The notes under the pieces: model-generated | What the model was told of the DNA's origin: nothing | Seen by the model: the letters and a program-made list of their open reading frames with translations, nothing else | Databases searched by the model: none | Assembly (NCBI GenBank): GCA_020050375.1 | Contig: JAGVKR010000462.1 | Span: forward strand, 1 to 6,519 | From: Planctomycetales bacterium | GTDB lineage: Bacteria; Planctomycetota; Planctomycetia; Planctomycetales; Planctomycetaceae | Length of the DNA: 6,519 nucleotides | Direction of reading: 5' to 3' | Position numbers and translations under genes: made by a program | In this document: one piece after another, positions 1 to 6,354 of the stretch | Layout: each line of letters starts with the position of its first letter | Numbering within the stretch: the stretch's first letter is position 1

Positions 1-210
1 ACGATTTCGAGTTCTAAGTGATTGGGCTGACAGTGACGTCCGGGTGGCATTCGATTCCACCCGGTTGAAATGCAAACGGCAGACGCGCCATGGCTCAGGT
101 GGAGTCATGGCACCTGCCATTGACTGGCAGCTTGCGTGGCGCCAACCCCTTCGGATCGCCGGGGGGCCGGCTTCGGAAGGCACGGCGCTGATTGACCAGA
201 GGAAATACTG
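1..210. other. Left-edge noncoding stretch upstream of the phosphatase gene
   Basis: I see no supportable gene here. One rightward frame stays open from base 2 to a TGA at 209-211, which overlaps the phosphatase ATG by one base. Its third-position GC is only about 61%, no better than the background, and a strong hairpin interrupts it at 40-64, so I treat it as chance. Another rightward frame reads Asp-Phe-Glu-Phe and then TAA at 15-17; that could be the very end of an upstream gene, with the hairpin as its terminator, but four codons prove nothing. A second, weaker stem of 6 bp lies at 96-101 with 111-116. The promoter of the phosphatase gene should lie between about 65 and 195; no clear -35/-10 pair stands out. 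Confidence 0.5.
40..64 (+). terminator. Perfect 8-bp GC-rich hairpin, possible terminator of an upstream gene
   Basis: Bases 40-47 (CCGGGTGG) are exactly complementary to 57-64 (CCACCCGG), with a 9-base loop. Only TTGAAA follows, not a real T-run, so this is a weak intrinsic terminator at best. It lies 23 bases after a possible TAA at 15-17 and about 150 bases before the phosphatase start, which is where a terminator of the preceding gene would sit. It could also be a structure in the leader of the phosphatase mRNA. Confidence 0.4.
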
Positions 211-1800
211 ATGAGCAGAGAAGTCGCGTTTGTCTCGTTCGGCTCCAACCGTCGGCAGTTCCTCGCCTCCGCGTCGTCGGCGGTTCTCTGGCCGTTTCTG
301 GATTTGAGGCTCGGAGAGGCGGCCGATCGACGGGTGCGGATGCCGGGCGATCCCTTCCAACTCGGCATCGCCTCGGGCGATCCGGCTCCCGACGGCGTGG
401 TTCTCTGGACTCGACTCTGCCCTGATCCGCTTGGCGGCGGGGGATTGCCTCCCGAAGACATTCGCGTCGACTGGCAGGTGGCCGCCGATGAAGGCATGAA
501 GCGCATCATCCGCAAGGGGACTGCGACCGCGGCGGCCGATTGGGCTCATTCCGTGCATGTGGAAGTCGAAGGACTCGATCCGGATCGGACCTACTGGTAT
601 CAATTCAAGGTGGGGATGGACACCAGCCCGATCGGGCGCACGCGCACCGCTCCTGCGGCGGACGCCATGCCGGACAAGTTTCGCTTCGCCTTCGCCTCCT
701 GCCAGAAATACGAAGACGGCCACTACACCGCGTACGAACACATGGTCAAGGACGATCTGCATGCGGTGGTGTTTCTCGGAGATTACATCTACGAAAACGC
801 TCCGGCAAGCGGCGACACACGGCAACGGCAGTTCGTCGGCGGAGTTTGCACGACACTCGAAGATTATCGAGGCCGCTATGCGTTCTATCACCGGGATGCT
901 CGTTTGCAGGCGGTGCACGAGGCCTTCCCGTGGATCGTCACCTGGGACGATCATGAATTCAGCAATGACTACGCCGGCGCCGTCTCCGCCGACAAAGATG
1001 TCGCCCCTGGTGAGTTCTTGAAGCGGCGAGCCAACGCCTACAAGGCGTACTACGAACACATGCCCCTGCGCCGCGCGACGCTGCCCAGGGGCCCCGACAT
1101 GATGCTCTACCGCCGCGTTCCTTTTGGACGGATGGCCGAGTTCTCCGTTCTCGACACCCGGCAATACCGCAGCGACCAGCCCTGCGGCGGCAAATACGAG
1201 CCCTCCTGTGAGGGTGTCTTCAATCCGCAAGCGACCATGCTGGGAGATGCCCAGGAGAAGTGGCTGTGCGCGGGGCTCAGTGCGAGCCAGGCCCGCTGGA
1301 ATGTGCTTGCCCAGCAGGTCGTGATGGCCCGTGTGGATTTCGTCAACAAACCGCACCACGACGGCGACGTCACCAACTGCATGGACAAATGGGGCGGCTA
1401 TGATGTGCCGCGCACGCGGTTGCTCCAGTTTCTGTCCGATCACCGTGTCGCCAATCCCGTCGTGTTGACGGGGGACGTCCACGTCAACTGGGTGAACGAC
1501 CTGAAGGTCGATTTCGATCGGCCGGATTCGCCGACGATCGCGACCGAATTCGTCGGCACCTCGATCGCCACCAGGGGCGACGGCGGCGAATCTTTGGAAA
1601 TGGCGAAAGCCATTCACTCAAAAAACCCGTTCGTGAAATTCTTCAACGAAGAACGGGGCTATGTCCGCTGCCAGTTGACGGCCGACGAATGGCGATCCGA
1701 TTATCGCACGGTGCCGTACATTTCGCGACCGGGGGCCCCGTGCGTGACTCGGGCCTCGTTCGTTGTCGAGAACGGCCGGGCGGGAGCCGTGCGGGCGTAA
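211..1800 (+). CDS. phoD: PhoD-family alkaline phosphatase/phosphodiesterase, Tat-exported
   Basis: This 529-residue protein belongs to the PhoD family: metal-dependent phosphatases that release phosphate from phosphomonoesters and diesters outside the cytoplasm. The Bacillus subtilis enzyme uses one iron and two calcium ions. The start is supported by AGAGGAAA at 198-205. Residues 12-37 form a twin-arginine leader (Arg14-Arg15-Gln-Phe-Leu, then a hydrophobic stretch, possible cleavage after Ala37). The N-terminal PhoD domain covers about 48-148 (it opens FQLGIASGDP). The catalytic domain starts near 157 and shows FASCQKY (Cys164, Tyr167), FLGDYIYE (Asp191), TWDDHEFSNDY (Asp246, Asp247, His248), LDTRQYR (315-320), WGGY (394-397) and LTGDVHVNW (Asp422, His424). 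These are the expected metal and phosphate ligands, so it should be active. The length is normal for the family. It is probably co-transcribed with the oxidoreductase 68 bases downstream. Substrate and phosphate regulation are not evident; I see no clear Pho box. Confidence 0.95.
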   Translation: MSREVAFVSFGSNRRQFLASASSAVLWPFLDLRLGEAADRRVRMPGDPFQLGIASGDPAPDGVVLWTRLCPDPLGGGGLPPEDIRVDWQVAADEGMKRIIRKGTATAAADWAHSVHVEVEGLDPDRTYWYQFKVGMDTSPIGRTRTAPAADAMPDKFRFAFASCQKYEDGHYTAYEHMVKDDLHAVVFLGDYIYENAPASGDTRQRQFVGGVCTTLEDYRGRYAFYHRDARLQAVHEAFPWIVTWDDHEFSNDYAGAVSADKDVAPGEFLKRRANAYKAYYEHMPLRRATLPRGPDMMLYRRVPFGRMAEFSVLDTRQYRSDQPCGGKYEPSCEGVFNPQATMLGDAQEKWLCAGLSASQARWNVLAQQVVMARVDFVNKPHHDGDVTNCMDKWGGYDVPRTRLLQFLSDHRVANPVVLTGDVHVNWVNDLKVDFDRPDSPTIATEFVGTSIATRGDGGESLEMAKAIHSKNPFVKFFNEERGYVRCQLTADEWRSDYRTVPYISRPGAPCVTRASFVVENGRAGAVRA

Positions 1801-1830
1801 GGGGCCCGGTCGGCGGGAAGGATAGAACTG

Positions 1831-1872
1831 ATGAATTGCCGTCCACGGTCCATTTCGAAAAAAACATCATGA
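1831..1872 (+). promoter_or_regulatory. Possible 13-codon leader frame coupled to the oxidoreductase start
   Basis: A good ribosome binding site (GGGAAGGA, 1815-1822) lies 8 bases before ATG at 1831. That ATG opens a frame reading MNCRPRSISKKTS and ending in TGA at 1870-1872. The stop overlaps the oxidoreductase ATG (1869-1871) in the ATGA arrangement typical of translational coupling. The oxidoreductase ATG itself has no good ribosome binding site, so ribosomes may arrive by reinitiation. A seven-A run at 1858-1864 lies inside the short frame; a -1 slip there would join the two frames. This is inference from sequence only, and the short frame may simply be chance. Confidence 0.3.
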
Positions 1873-2957
1873 ACAGGTCGAACCGGCGCGAAGCTCTGCG
1901 GATTCTCGGCGGAGCGATCGCCTCGCCCCTGCTTTGCGGCATGGCGCCGGGGGCGGTCCCTGCGAACGGCGCAGGCAAACCGCGGATCAAGATCGGGCAG
2001 ATCGGAGTCGCCCACGCGCACGCGAGCAAGCTGGCGGTCTATCGCGCCTCGGCCGATTATGAAGTGGTGGGTATCGTCGAGCCGGACGTCGATTTGCGCA
2101 ATCAGGTCGAATCACAGGAGGTCTTTCAAGGGCTTCCATGGATGACGCTGGGGCAACTGCTCAATGTGCCGGGGTTGCAGGCGGTTCTGATCGAGACGCG
2201 CGTCCGCGATCTGCTCAACATGGCGGAACAATGCGTCGCCGCCGGCAAACACATCCATCTCGACAAGCCGGCCGGCGAGTCGCTGCCGCAGTTCACTCGA
2301 ATTCTCGGCGCCGCGGCGAAGAAAAGGCTGTTGATCCAGATGGGCTATATGTATCGCTACAACCCGGCCGTGGTGCTGCTCCGCGAGTTTCTGAAACAAG
2401 GCTGGCTGGGGGACGTGTTCGAAGTGCATGCCGTGATGAGCAAGGTCATCGATCCGGTCGAGCGGCGCGGACTGGCCGAGTACCGCGGCGGAGTCCTGTT
2501 CGAACTGGGCGGTCACATCACCGATCTGGTGGTGGGCGTGCTGGGGAAGCCGACGAAGGTCACTCCGTTCCGGCAACATGCGGCGAGAATCGACGACCAA
2601 CTCGAGGACAACATGCTGGCGGTGTTCGAGTACCCGCGCGCCGTTGCCACCGTGAAGTCGAGCGCGATGGAGGTCGAGGGGTTCGAGCGCCGCCACCTCG
2701 TCGTCTGCGGCACCGAGGGAACCTTCCACATCCAGCCCCTCGACAATCCATCGGCCCGGGTCGCTTTGTCGACCGCTCGCGGCGAGTACCGAAAGGGATC
2801 CCAGGACGTCTCGTTCCTGAAATACACGCGATATGTGGGCGATGCCGCCGACATGGCCCGCATCATTCGTGGCGAGAAGCCGTCCGATTTCCCCTACGCT
2901 CACGACCTGACGGTTCAGACCACACTGCTGCAGGCATGCGGGCTTTCGCTGGAGTGA
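1869..2957 (+). CDS. Gfo/Idh/MocA-family oxidoreductase with twin-arginine leader
   Basis: This 362-residue protein is an NAD(P)-dependent dehydrogenase-type enzyme of the glucose-fructose oxidoreductase/inositol dehydrogenase family, which usually acts on sugars or polyols. The leader MNRSNRREAL with a hydrophobic stretch to about residue 34 looks like a Tat signal, although the usual Phe after the arginines is missing. The Rossmann fold starts at about 39 (KIGQIGVAHAHAS; Gly43 and Gly46 in the dinucleotide loop, followed by an unusual His49-Ala-His51). Asp132-Lys133-Pro134 corresponds to the family EKP motif with its catalytic lysine. The substrate domain shows GYMYRYNP (159-166) and ELGGHITDL (212-220), with His216 in the usual catalytic position. 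The start at 1869 is chosen because it places the twin arginines at 6-7; the frame stays open upstream into the phosphatase gene without a convincing start. It is probably in one operon with the phosphatase. The exact substrate cannot be named. Confidence 0.9.
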   Translation: MNRSNRREALRILGGAIASPLLCGMAPGAVPANGAGKPRIKIGQIGVAHAHASKLAVYRASADYEVVGIVEPDVDLRNQVESQEVFQGLPWMTLGQLLNVPGLQAVLIETRVRDLLNMAEQCVAAGKHIHLDKPAGESLPQFTRILGAAAKKRLLIQMGYMYRYNPAVVLLREFLKQGWLGDVFEVHAVMSKVIDPVERRGLAEYRGGVLFELGGHITDLVVGVLGKPTKVTPFRQHAARIDDQLEDNMLAVFEYPRAVATVKSSAMEVEGFERRHLVVCGTEGTFHIQPLDNPSARVALSTARGEYRKGSQDVSFLKYTRYVGDAADMARIIRGEKPSDFPYAHDLTVQTTLLQACGLSLE

Positions 2958-2959
2958 TA

Positions 2960-2981
2960 GCATTTCCGCGACGTCGAATGC
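2960..2981. terminator. Weak hairpin in the convergent gap
   Basis: GCATT at 2960-2964 pairs with AATGC at 2977-2981, plus one G-T pair inside, leaving a loop of about 10 bases. It follows the oxidoreductase stop by 2 bases and lies 42 bases beyond the regulator stop on the other strand. There is no T-run on either side. Its placement between convergent genes is the main reason to list it. Confidence 0.2.
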
Positions 2982-3023
2982 AGGATTCGCCCGAAAATTC
3001 AAACGATGCGCCGTGCAAAAGAG

Positions 3024-4181
3024 CTACCTGGTTCGGGCTTGCCGACGATAATCGCCCGGCGTTTTCCCGAACTTGCGGCGAAACAGACCGCACATGTACT
3101 GAGGATAGGTGAACCCGGCGCGCTCCGCGATTTCGGACATCGACAGATCGCTTTCGGCAAGCAGCGTCTTGACGCGATTGATTTGAATTCGGGCGATTTC
3201 GGCTTTCGGCGATCGCCCGAGAATCATTCGCATTCGCCGTTCGAGCGAGCTGCGGGAAATGGGCACCGCCTTGAGAATGTCGCGGACGGTGATCCCTTCA
3301 CACCCATGCTGCCGAATGAATCGTACCGCTGTGGCGATCTCTTCGTCCTCGATCGCCACAATATCCGACGACTGTCGGGTGACAATCTCCAGCGGCTCGA
3401 TGAAGATCGGCTTGGTGGGAGGGGCCTTTCCCGCCATCATGCGGTCCAGCAGGGCGGCGGCCTCGTATCCGATCCGTTCGGCGTTGAATGGCACACTCGA
3501 CAACGGAGGGAGCGCCATGTTGCACAGCGTCTCGTCATTCTCGACGCCGACGATCGCCGCTTCTTCGGGAACGGTAACACCCGCCCGACTACAGGCGTCG
3601 AGCAGCCAGAAGCCCATTTGGTCAGTGCATGCCATCAGACCAACCGGCTTCGGGAGTCGCGTGAGCCAACGGGCGAGGTCATCCTGCTGACGTTCCCATT
3701 GAGCCGGCCGCTCAGTGCGCCCCTGAGCGCCGTGATGGCTGACTTCGTAACCGGCCTCGCAGATGGTTTGAATGAAGTTGTCGCGCCGCTGCTTGAAATA
3801 ATCCTCGGTATCGAGATCGTAGACGCCGAAGTGACGGAACCCGCGTTCCAGCAGGTGTTCGGCAACCTTACGGCCCAAGGCATGATTGTCGACTCCCACG
3901 AACGGGAACGGATGTCGCAGCCGCGTCGCCCGCAATTCGACCGCCGGCACGCCGGCCTGAATCACCGCGTTGGCCATCTCCTGGCTGCCGCTGCGAGTCA
4001 GGATCCCGTCTCCTTTCCAGCGCCTCAGCCACGGCGGGGGCTTCGAATCGAGAGAACGCAATTCGATAAAGACCGACCATGGGCCGTGTTGCGTGACATA
4101 TTGACGCACTCCGCGCAACAAACCGCGCCCGTAGGAACGCGATGTTTCAATCAACAGGGCGACGTGGGGCACGCGCTTCAT
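3024..4181 (-). CDS. XylR-family transcription regulator (LacI-like sensor fused to AraC-type HTH)
   Basis: This 385-residue cytoplasmic regulator has the architecture of Escherichia coli XylR. Residues 5-275 are a periplasmic-binding-protein-like sensor: VALLIETSRSYGRGLLRG (8-25), FVGVDNHALGR (94-104), ACTDQMGFWLLDAC (184-197) and VGVENDETLCNMALPPLSSV (211-230) are typical segments. Residues 280-380 are the AraC-type DNA-binding region with two helix-turn-helices: ITVRDILKAVPISRSSLERR (297-316), then MSEIAERAGF (348-357), running to FGKTPGDYRRQ. The family binds a small ligand, usually a sugar, and controls nearby genes. The opening MKRVPHVALLIETSRSYGRG resembles many planctomycete paralogs. 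It is transcribed towards the oxidoreductase (66-bp gap) and away from the PfpI gene. GAGGT at 4196-4200 lies 14 bases before the ATG, a loose fit, but no other start in this frame looks better. No sugar-use genes adjoin it, so the ligand is unknown and I give no symbol. Confidence 0.94.
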   Translation of the reverse strand: MKRVPHVALLIETSRSYGRGLLRGVRQYVTQHGPWSVFIELRSLDSKPPPWLRRWKGDGILTRSGSQEMANAVIQAGVPAVELRATRLRHPFPFVGVDNHALGRKVAEHLLERGFRHFGVYDLDTEDYFKQRRDNFIQTICEAGYEVSHHGAQGRTERPAQWERQQDDLARWLTRLPKPVGLMACTDQMGFWLLDACSRAGVTVPEEAAIVGVENDETLCNMALPPLSSVPFNAERIGYEAAALLDRMMAGKAPPTKPIFIEPLEIVTRQSSDIVAIEDEEIATAVRFIRQHGCEGITVRDILKAVPISRSSLERRMRMILGRSPKAEIARIQINRVKTLLAESDLSMSEIAERAGFTYPQYMCGLFRRKFGKTPGDYRRQARTR

Positions 4182-4437
4182 GGTGACTCATTTCTACCTC
4201 ATTATTGAAATTGTTGCAGTCTCAATGGCTGACAAAAATCCATAAAACCACTACGCAAATGATGAATGACCACGACGCCGAACGCCTGTTAAACTGTTCA
4301 TGGCGGCAGCGCGAGGCGGTAAGTTCGCGGAGCATTTTTGGGAATACAGGCGTGAGTGCCGCACGACTTCGACTGTCATTTGTTCGTAACCAGTCCTTGC
4401 GCGAGGACCAGCGGAAACCCAGTTTTGGAAAGAATCC
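4182..4437. promoter_or_regulatory. Divergent promoter region between the regulator and the PfpI gene
   Basis: These 256 bases separate two genes read away from each other, so both promoters and probably the operator of the regulator lie here. The part next to the regulator (about 4201-4265) is markedly AT-rich compared with the rest. Candidate sites are an imperfect inverted repeat at 4204-4226 (ATTGAAA / TCTCAAT around a 9-base centre) and a tandem CTGTT at 4286-4290 and 4294-4298, 8 bases apart. On the leftward strand, TTGTCA (4231-4236) followed by AATTTC after 17 bases is a poor promoter match. None of these is certain. The frames that run through this stretch look like noncoding shadows. 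Confidence 0.5.
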
Positions 4438-5070
4438 ATGGCCAAGGTCCTGATTGTCGTTGGGGATGCGTCTGAAACGGTCGACACGCTTTACCCGTAC
4501 TACCGCTTGCAGGAAGAGGGTTTCGAACCGGTCGTTGCGGCCCCGGAACGTCGCCAGTATCAAATGGTGCTGCACGAGGTTCGGCCTGGCTGGACGATCA
4601 CGAAAGAGTGGGAAGGCTACAAGATCCAAGCCGACATCGCGTTTCAAGAAATCAATTGTGACGAGTATCTCGGCATTTTTTTCAGCGGTGGCCGCGCCCC
4701 GGAGTATCTTCGCGACGATCCACACCTGATCCGCATCGCGCAGCACTTCTTTGACGAGAACAAACCGATCGGATGCGTCTGTCACGGTGTCGAGATCCCG
4801 GCGCGGGCCGACCGGGTCCATGGCCGGCGAATGGCGACGGTGGCGAAATGCCGCTTCGATCTCGAGGTTTGCGGCGGAATCTACGTCGATGCACCGTGCG
4901 TTATCGACGGCAATCTGATCAGCGGCCGAACGTATCGTGATCACGGAGCCTATATCGGTCCGTGGATTCGTCTGCTTGTCGAAGCGCGGCAGAGGCTTGG
5001 CGCGACGCGCGCTGTGCCCGATGTTCTAACGAATGGAAACCCGTCGACCATTGCACGAGCCTGTTCTTGA
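4438..5070 (+). CDS. DJ-1/PfpI-family protein (class I glutamine amidotransferase-like)
   Basis: This 210-residue cytoplasmic protein has the DJ-1/PfpI fold. Members include intracellular proteases, deglycase- or glyoxalase-like enzymes and chaperones, so fold alone does not give the reaction. GGAAAG at 4427-4432 supports the start. MAKVLIVVGDASE (1-13) is the first strand and loop, with Glu13 in the position of the conserved acid next to the active cysteine. SGGRAPEYLR (83-92) is the characteristic PfpI segment. GCVCHG (112-117) is the nucleophile elbow with Cys115 and His116, and VAKCRFDLEVCGG (135-147) follows. The catalytic core is therefore intact. About 25 C-terminal residues after 184 show no recognisable motif. 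The protein has seven cysteines (74, 113, 115, 138, 145, 154, 209), a high number for its size. It is read divergently from the XylR-type regulator, which may control it, and appears to be a single-gene unit. Confidence 0.92.
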   Translation: MAKVLIVVGDASETVDTLYPYYRLQEEGFEPVVAAPERRQYQMVLHEVRPGWTITKEWEGYKIQADIAFQEINCDEYLGIFFSGGRAPEYLRDDPHLIRIAQHFFDENKPIGCVCHGVEIPARADRVHGRRMATVAKCRFDLEVCGGIYVDAPCVIDGNLISGRTYRDHGAYIGPWIRLLVEARQRLGATRAVPDVLTNGNPSTIARACS

Positions 5071-5161
5071 ATGACTCGCCGGGCCTCCCGTCCATCCGAC
5101 CCTGCGACGGGGGGAATGGACAAAAGACGCAATTTTAGCCCGTCATACCTTTCGCTTGAAT

Positions 5162-5182
5162 AGCATCGGTTGGCGCGATGCT
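5162..5182. terminator. 7-bp hairpin between convergent genes
   Basis: AGCATCG (5162-5168) pairs perfectly with CGATGCT (5176-5182) around a 7-base loop. It lies about 90 bases after the PfpI stop and 54 bases beyond the DUF362 stop read on the other strand. A proper T-run is lacking on either side. With the next hairpin it may form a two-part bidirectional terminator. Confidence 0.35.
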
Positions 5183-5192
5183 CCGGCAAAGA

Positions 5193-5220
5193 AGCGGGAG
5201 GGGGCATTCAGCCCCCCGCT
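5193..5220. terminator. G/C-rich hairpin, likely end of the DUF362 transcript
   Basis: GGGGGC (5200-5205) pairs with GCCCCC (5211-5216) around an ATTCA loop, and AGCG (5193-5196) pairs with CGCT (5217-5220), leaving a 3-base bulge: 10 pairs in all. It begins 15 bases after the leftward DUF362 stop. On that strand the hairpin is followed by TTCTTTG, a modest T-rich tail, so it fits an intrinsic terminator for the leftward unit better than for the rightward PfpI gene. Confidence 0.5.
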
Positions 5221-5235
5221 CGCTGAGGCGACGTT

Positions 5236-6315
5236 TCATGCGGCGCGGAACTGATTGAAATGCGGATGATCGGGGAGCATGAATCGCTGCGCGACCTCTG
5301 CAATTGGTTCGCCGCGCTGTTCGATATGACGCTCCTGGATCGGCCCCAGCCGGCCTGAGGCGTGTTTCAAGAACTCGATTCGGTACGGGTCGAAGCCCAT
5401 CAGGCGGGCTGTCGTGGCATCGACGGCGGGAAGATTTGTTCCTATCACGACGACGTGCGCGGCCCTGGGGGTTCCCATGATCGGGCCATCCCCTTCCATG
5501 CCGATGACGCCGTCGACGATCGCCAGGTGCGGCTGGACGGCGGCGTTGATGTCGAGAATCGACGGGACGATTCCGGCATGGTGCAGAACATTCTTGGGCC
5601 AGCCGTAGCAAATCCCCGGCATGACGCCGAACAGGTTCTTCATCGACAGCGTCGCGCCGGCCCAATGGTGCGTCTTCATCTTGGGAAGCGATACGATCAT
5701 GTCGGCGCGGCGGAGCGACTGAGGCAAGTGGAGCCGCGTCATCCTCGTGAATTTTGACCGATTGTCGACGGCATAGACTTCGTCGTGATTCAGGTCGACG
5801 AAGGAGGTCTCTGCTTCGTCGAGCATCGGCTCGAAACCGGATTGCTCGAGAACATAATATGTGTCGCGGCAGTGCCCCTGGCCTTCGGCGACGAAGACCT
5901 CCCGAGCGTCGAGCTTGCGAAAAACCTCGATCACGGCCCGGACGAACGCCGGATGCGTGTTGATGTGAGGCGCTTCGGCGGCCGGCTCGACGAGATTGGG
6001 TTTGAGCAACACCGATTTGCCGCGGAGACGATCGCGAACGATTCCCAGCTCCGCCAGGCCGCGTTCGATCACGTCGACGAGCGTTGCGTCGTAGGCCACC
6101 GCCTTGGCAACGACGACCTGCGCACGACAGAGATGCTCGGTGTCGTCCCAAAGAGCCCTCCCACCCCCGGCCAGTCCCAACAGGGCTGTCGCCCCGAGCA
6201 ACAGGTCGCGGCGCTTGAGGCGGGCGGGTGTTCGTTCTGCGGAACATTCGTCCGTTGCGGTCGATCGCTGCGTCACAACGGGGGATTGCTTGGATTCGAA
6301 TGACGGAGGGGGCAT
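5236..6315 (-). CDS. DUF362 domain protein with twin-arginine leader
   Basis: This 359-residue protein carries a DUF362 domain, whose biochemical role is not established; in other bacteria it is sometimes joined to ferredoxin-type iron-sulphur modules. Residues 34-55 are a twin-arginine leader (Lys34-Arg35-Arg36-Asp-Leu-Leu-Leu, then an Ala/Gly/Leu-rich stretch) after a long polar N-terminus, so the product should be exported folded. The domain covers about 66-345: LLKPNLVEP (103-111), THPAFVRAV (120-128), AEGQGHCRDT (143-152), SLPKMKTHHWAGATLSMKNL (209-228), GVMPG (230-234), IVDGVIGMEGDGP (266-278) and PAVDATTARLMGFDP (296-310). It has only four scattered cysteines (24, 63, 149, 236), so no iron-sulphur cluster motif is visible. 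The ATG at 6315 is preceded by GAGAGA, a fair ribosome binding site; GTG at codon 14 is a possible alternative that keeps the leader. It lies 39 bases behind the partial gene on the same strand, probably in one operon. Confidence 0.9.
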   Translation of the reverse strand: MPPPSFESKQSPVVTQRSTATDECSAERTPARLKRRDLLLGATALLGLAGGGRALWDDTEHLCRAQVVVAKAVAYDATLVDVIERGLAELGIVRDRLRGKSVLLKPNLVEPAAEAPHINTHPAFVRAVIEVFRKLDAREVFVAEGQGHCRDTYYVLEQSGFEPMLDEAETSFVDLNHDEVYAVDNRSKFTRMTRLHLPQSLRRADMIVSLPKMKTHHWAGATLSMKNLFGVMPGICYGWPKNVLHHAGIVPSILDINAAVQPHLAIVDGVIGMEGDGPIMGTPRAAHVVVIGTNLPAVDATTARLMGFDPYRIEFLKHASGRLGPIQERHIEQRGEPIAEVAQRFMLPDHPHFNQFRAA

Positions 6316-6354
6316 GATCGGTCTCTCAGCGCGTTCGGAACGGACAGTTCTGAT

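Noticed and set aside
1926..1942. Possible lipoprotein signal in the oxidoreductase leader (Cys23)
   Set aside because: The residues before the cysteine are Pro-Leu-Leu; a lipobox needs Gly, Ala or Ser directly before it.
2112..3002. A 296-codon leftward frame opposite the oxidoreductase, and a 324-codon Arg-rich rightward frame at 2138-3112
   Set aside because: Both lie over the well-supported oxidoreductase gene and have biased, motif-free translations.
4147..4191. A 14-codon leftward frame (MSHHEARAPRRPVD) whose ATG at 4191 is better spaced from GAGGT than the regulator start
   Set aside because: It overlaps the regulator gene by 35 bases and has no sign of selection. The regulator start at 4181 matches the family N-terminus exactly. 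It could lower regulator translation, but nothing else supports that.
3006..4208. A 400-codon rightward open frame opposite the regulator gene
   Set aside because: It mirrors the regulator codon by codon, has no recognisable domain or good ribosome binding site, and the opposite strand encodes a full-length, motif-complete XylR-type protein. GC-rich coding DNA often leaves such antisense frames open.
4309..4406. GCGCGAGG repeated at 4309-4316 and 4399-4406 in the divergent promoter region
   Set aside because: An 8-base GC-rich repeat in 256 bases is close to what chance gives, and neither copy has an inverted partner.
5135..6247. A 370-codon leftward open frame overlapping the DUF362 gene
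   Set aside because: The translation is extremely rich in Arg, Pro and Gly and has no motif; it is an out-of-frame shadow of the DUF362 gene.
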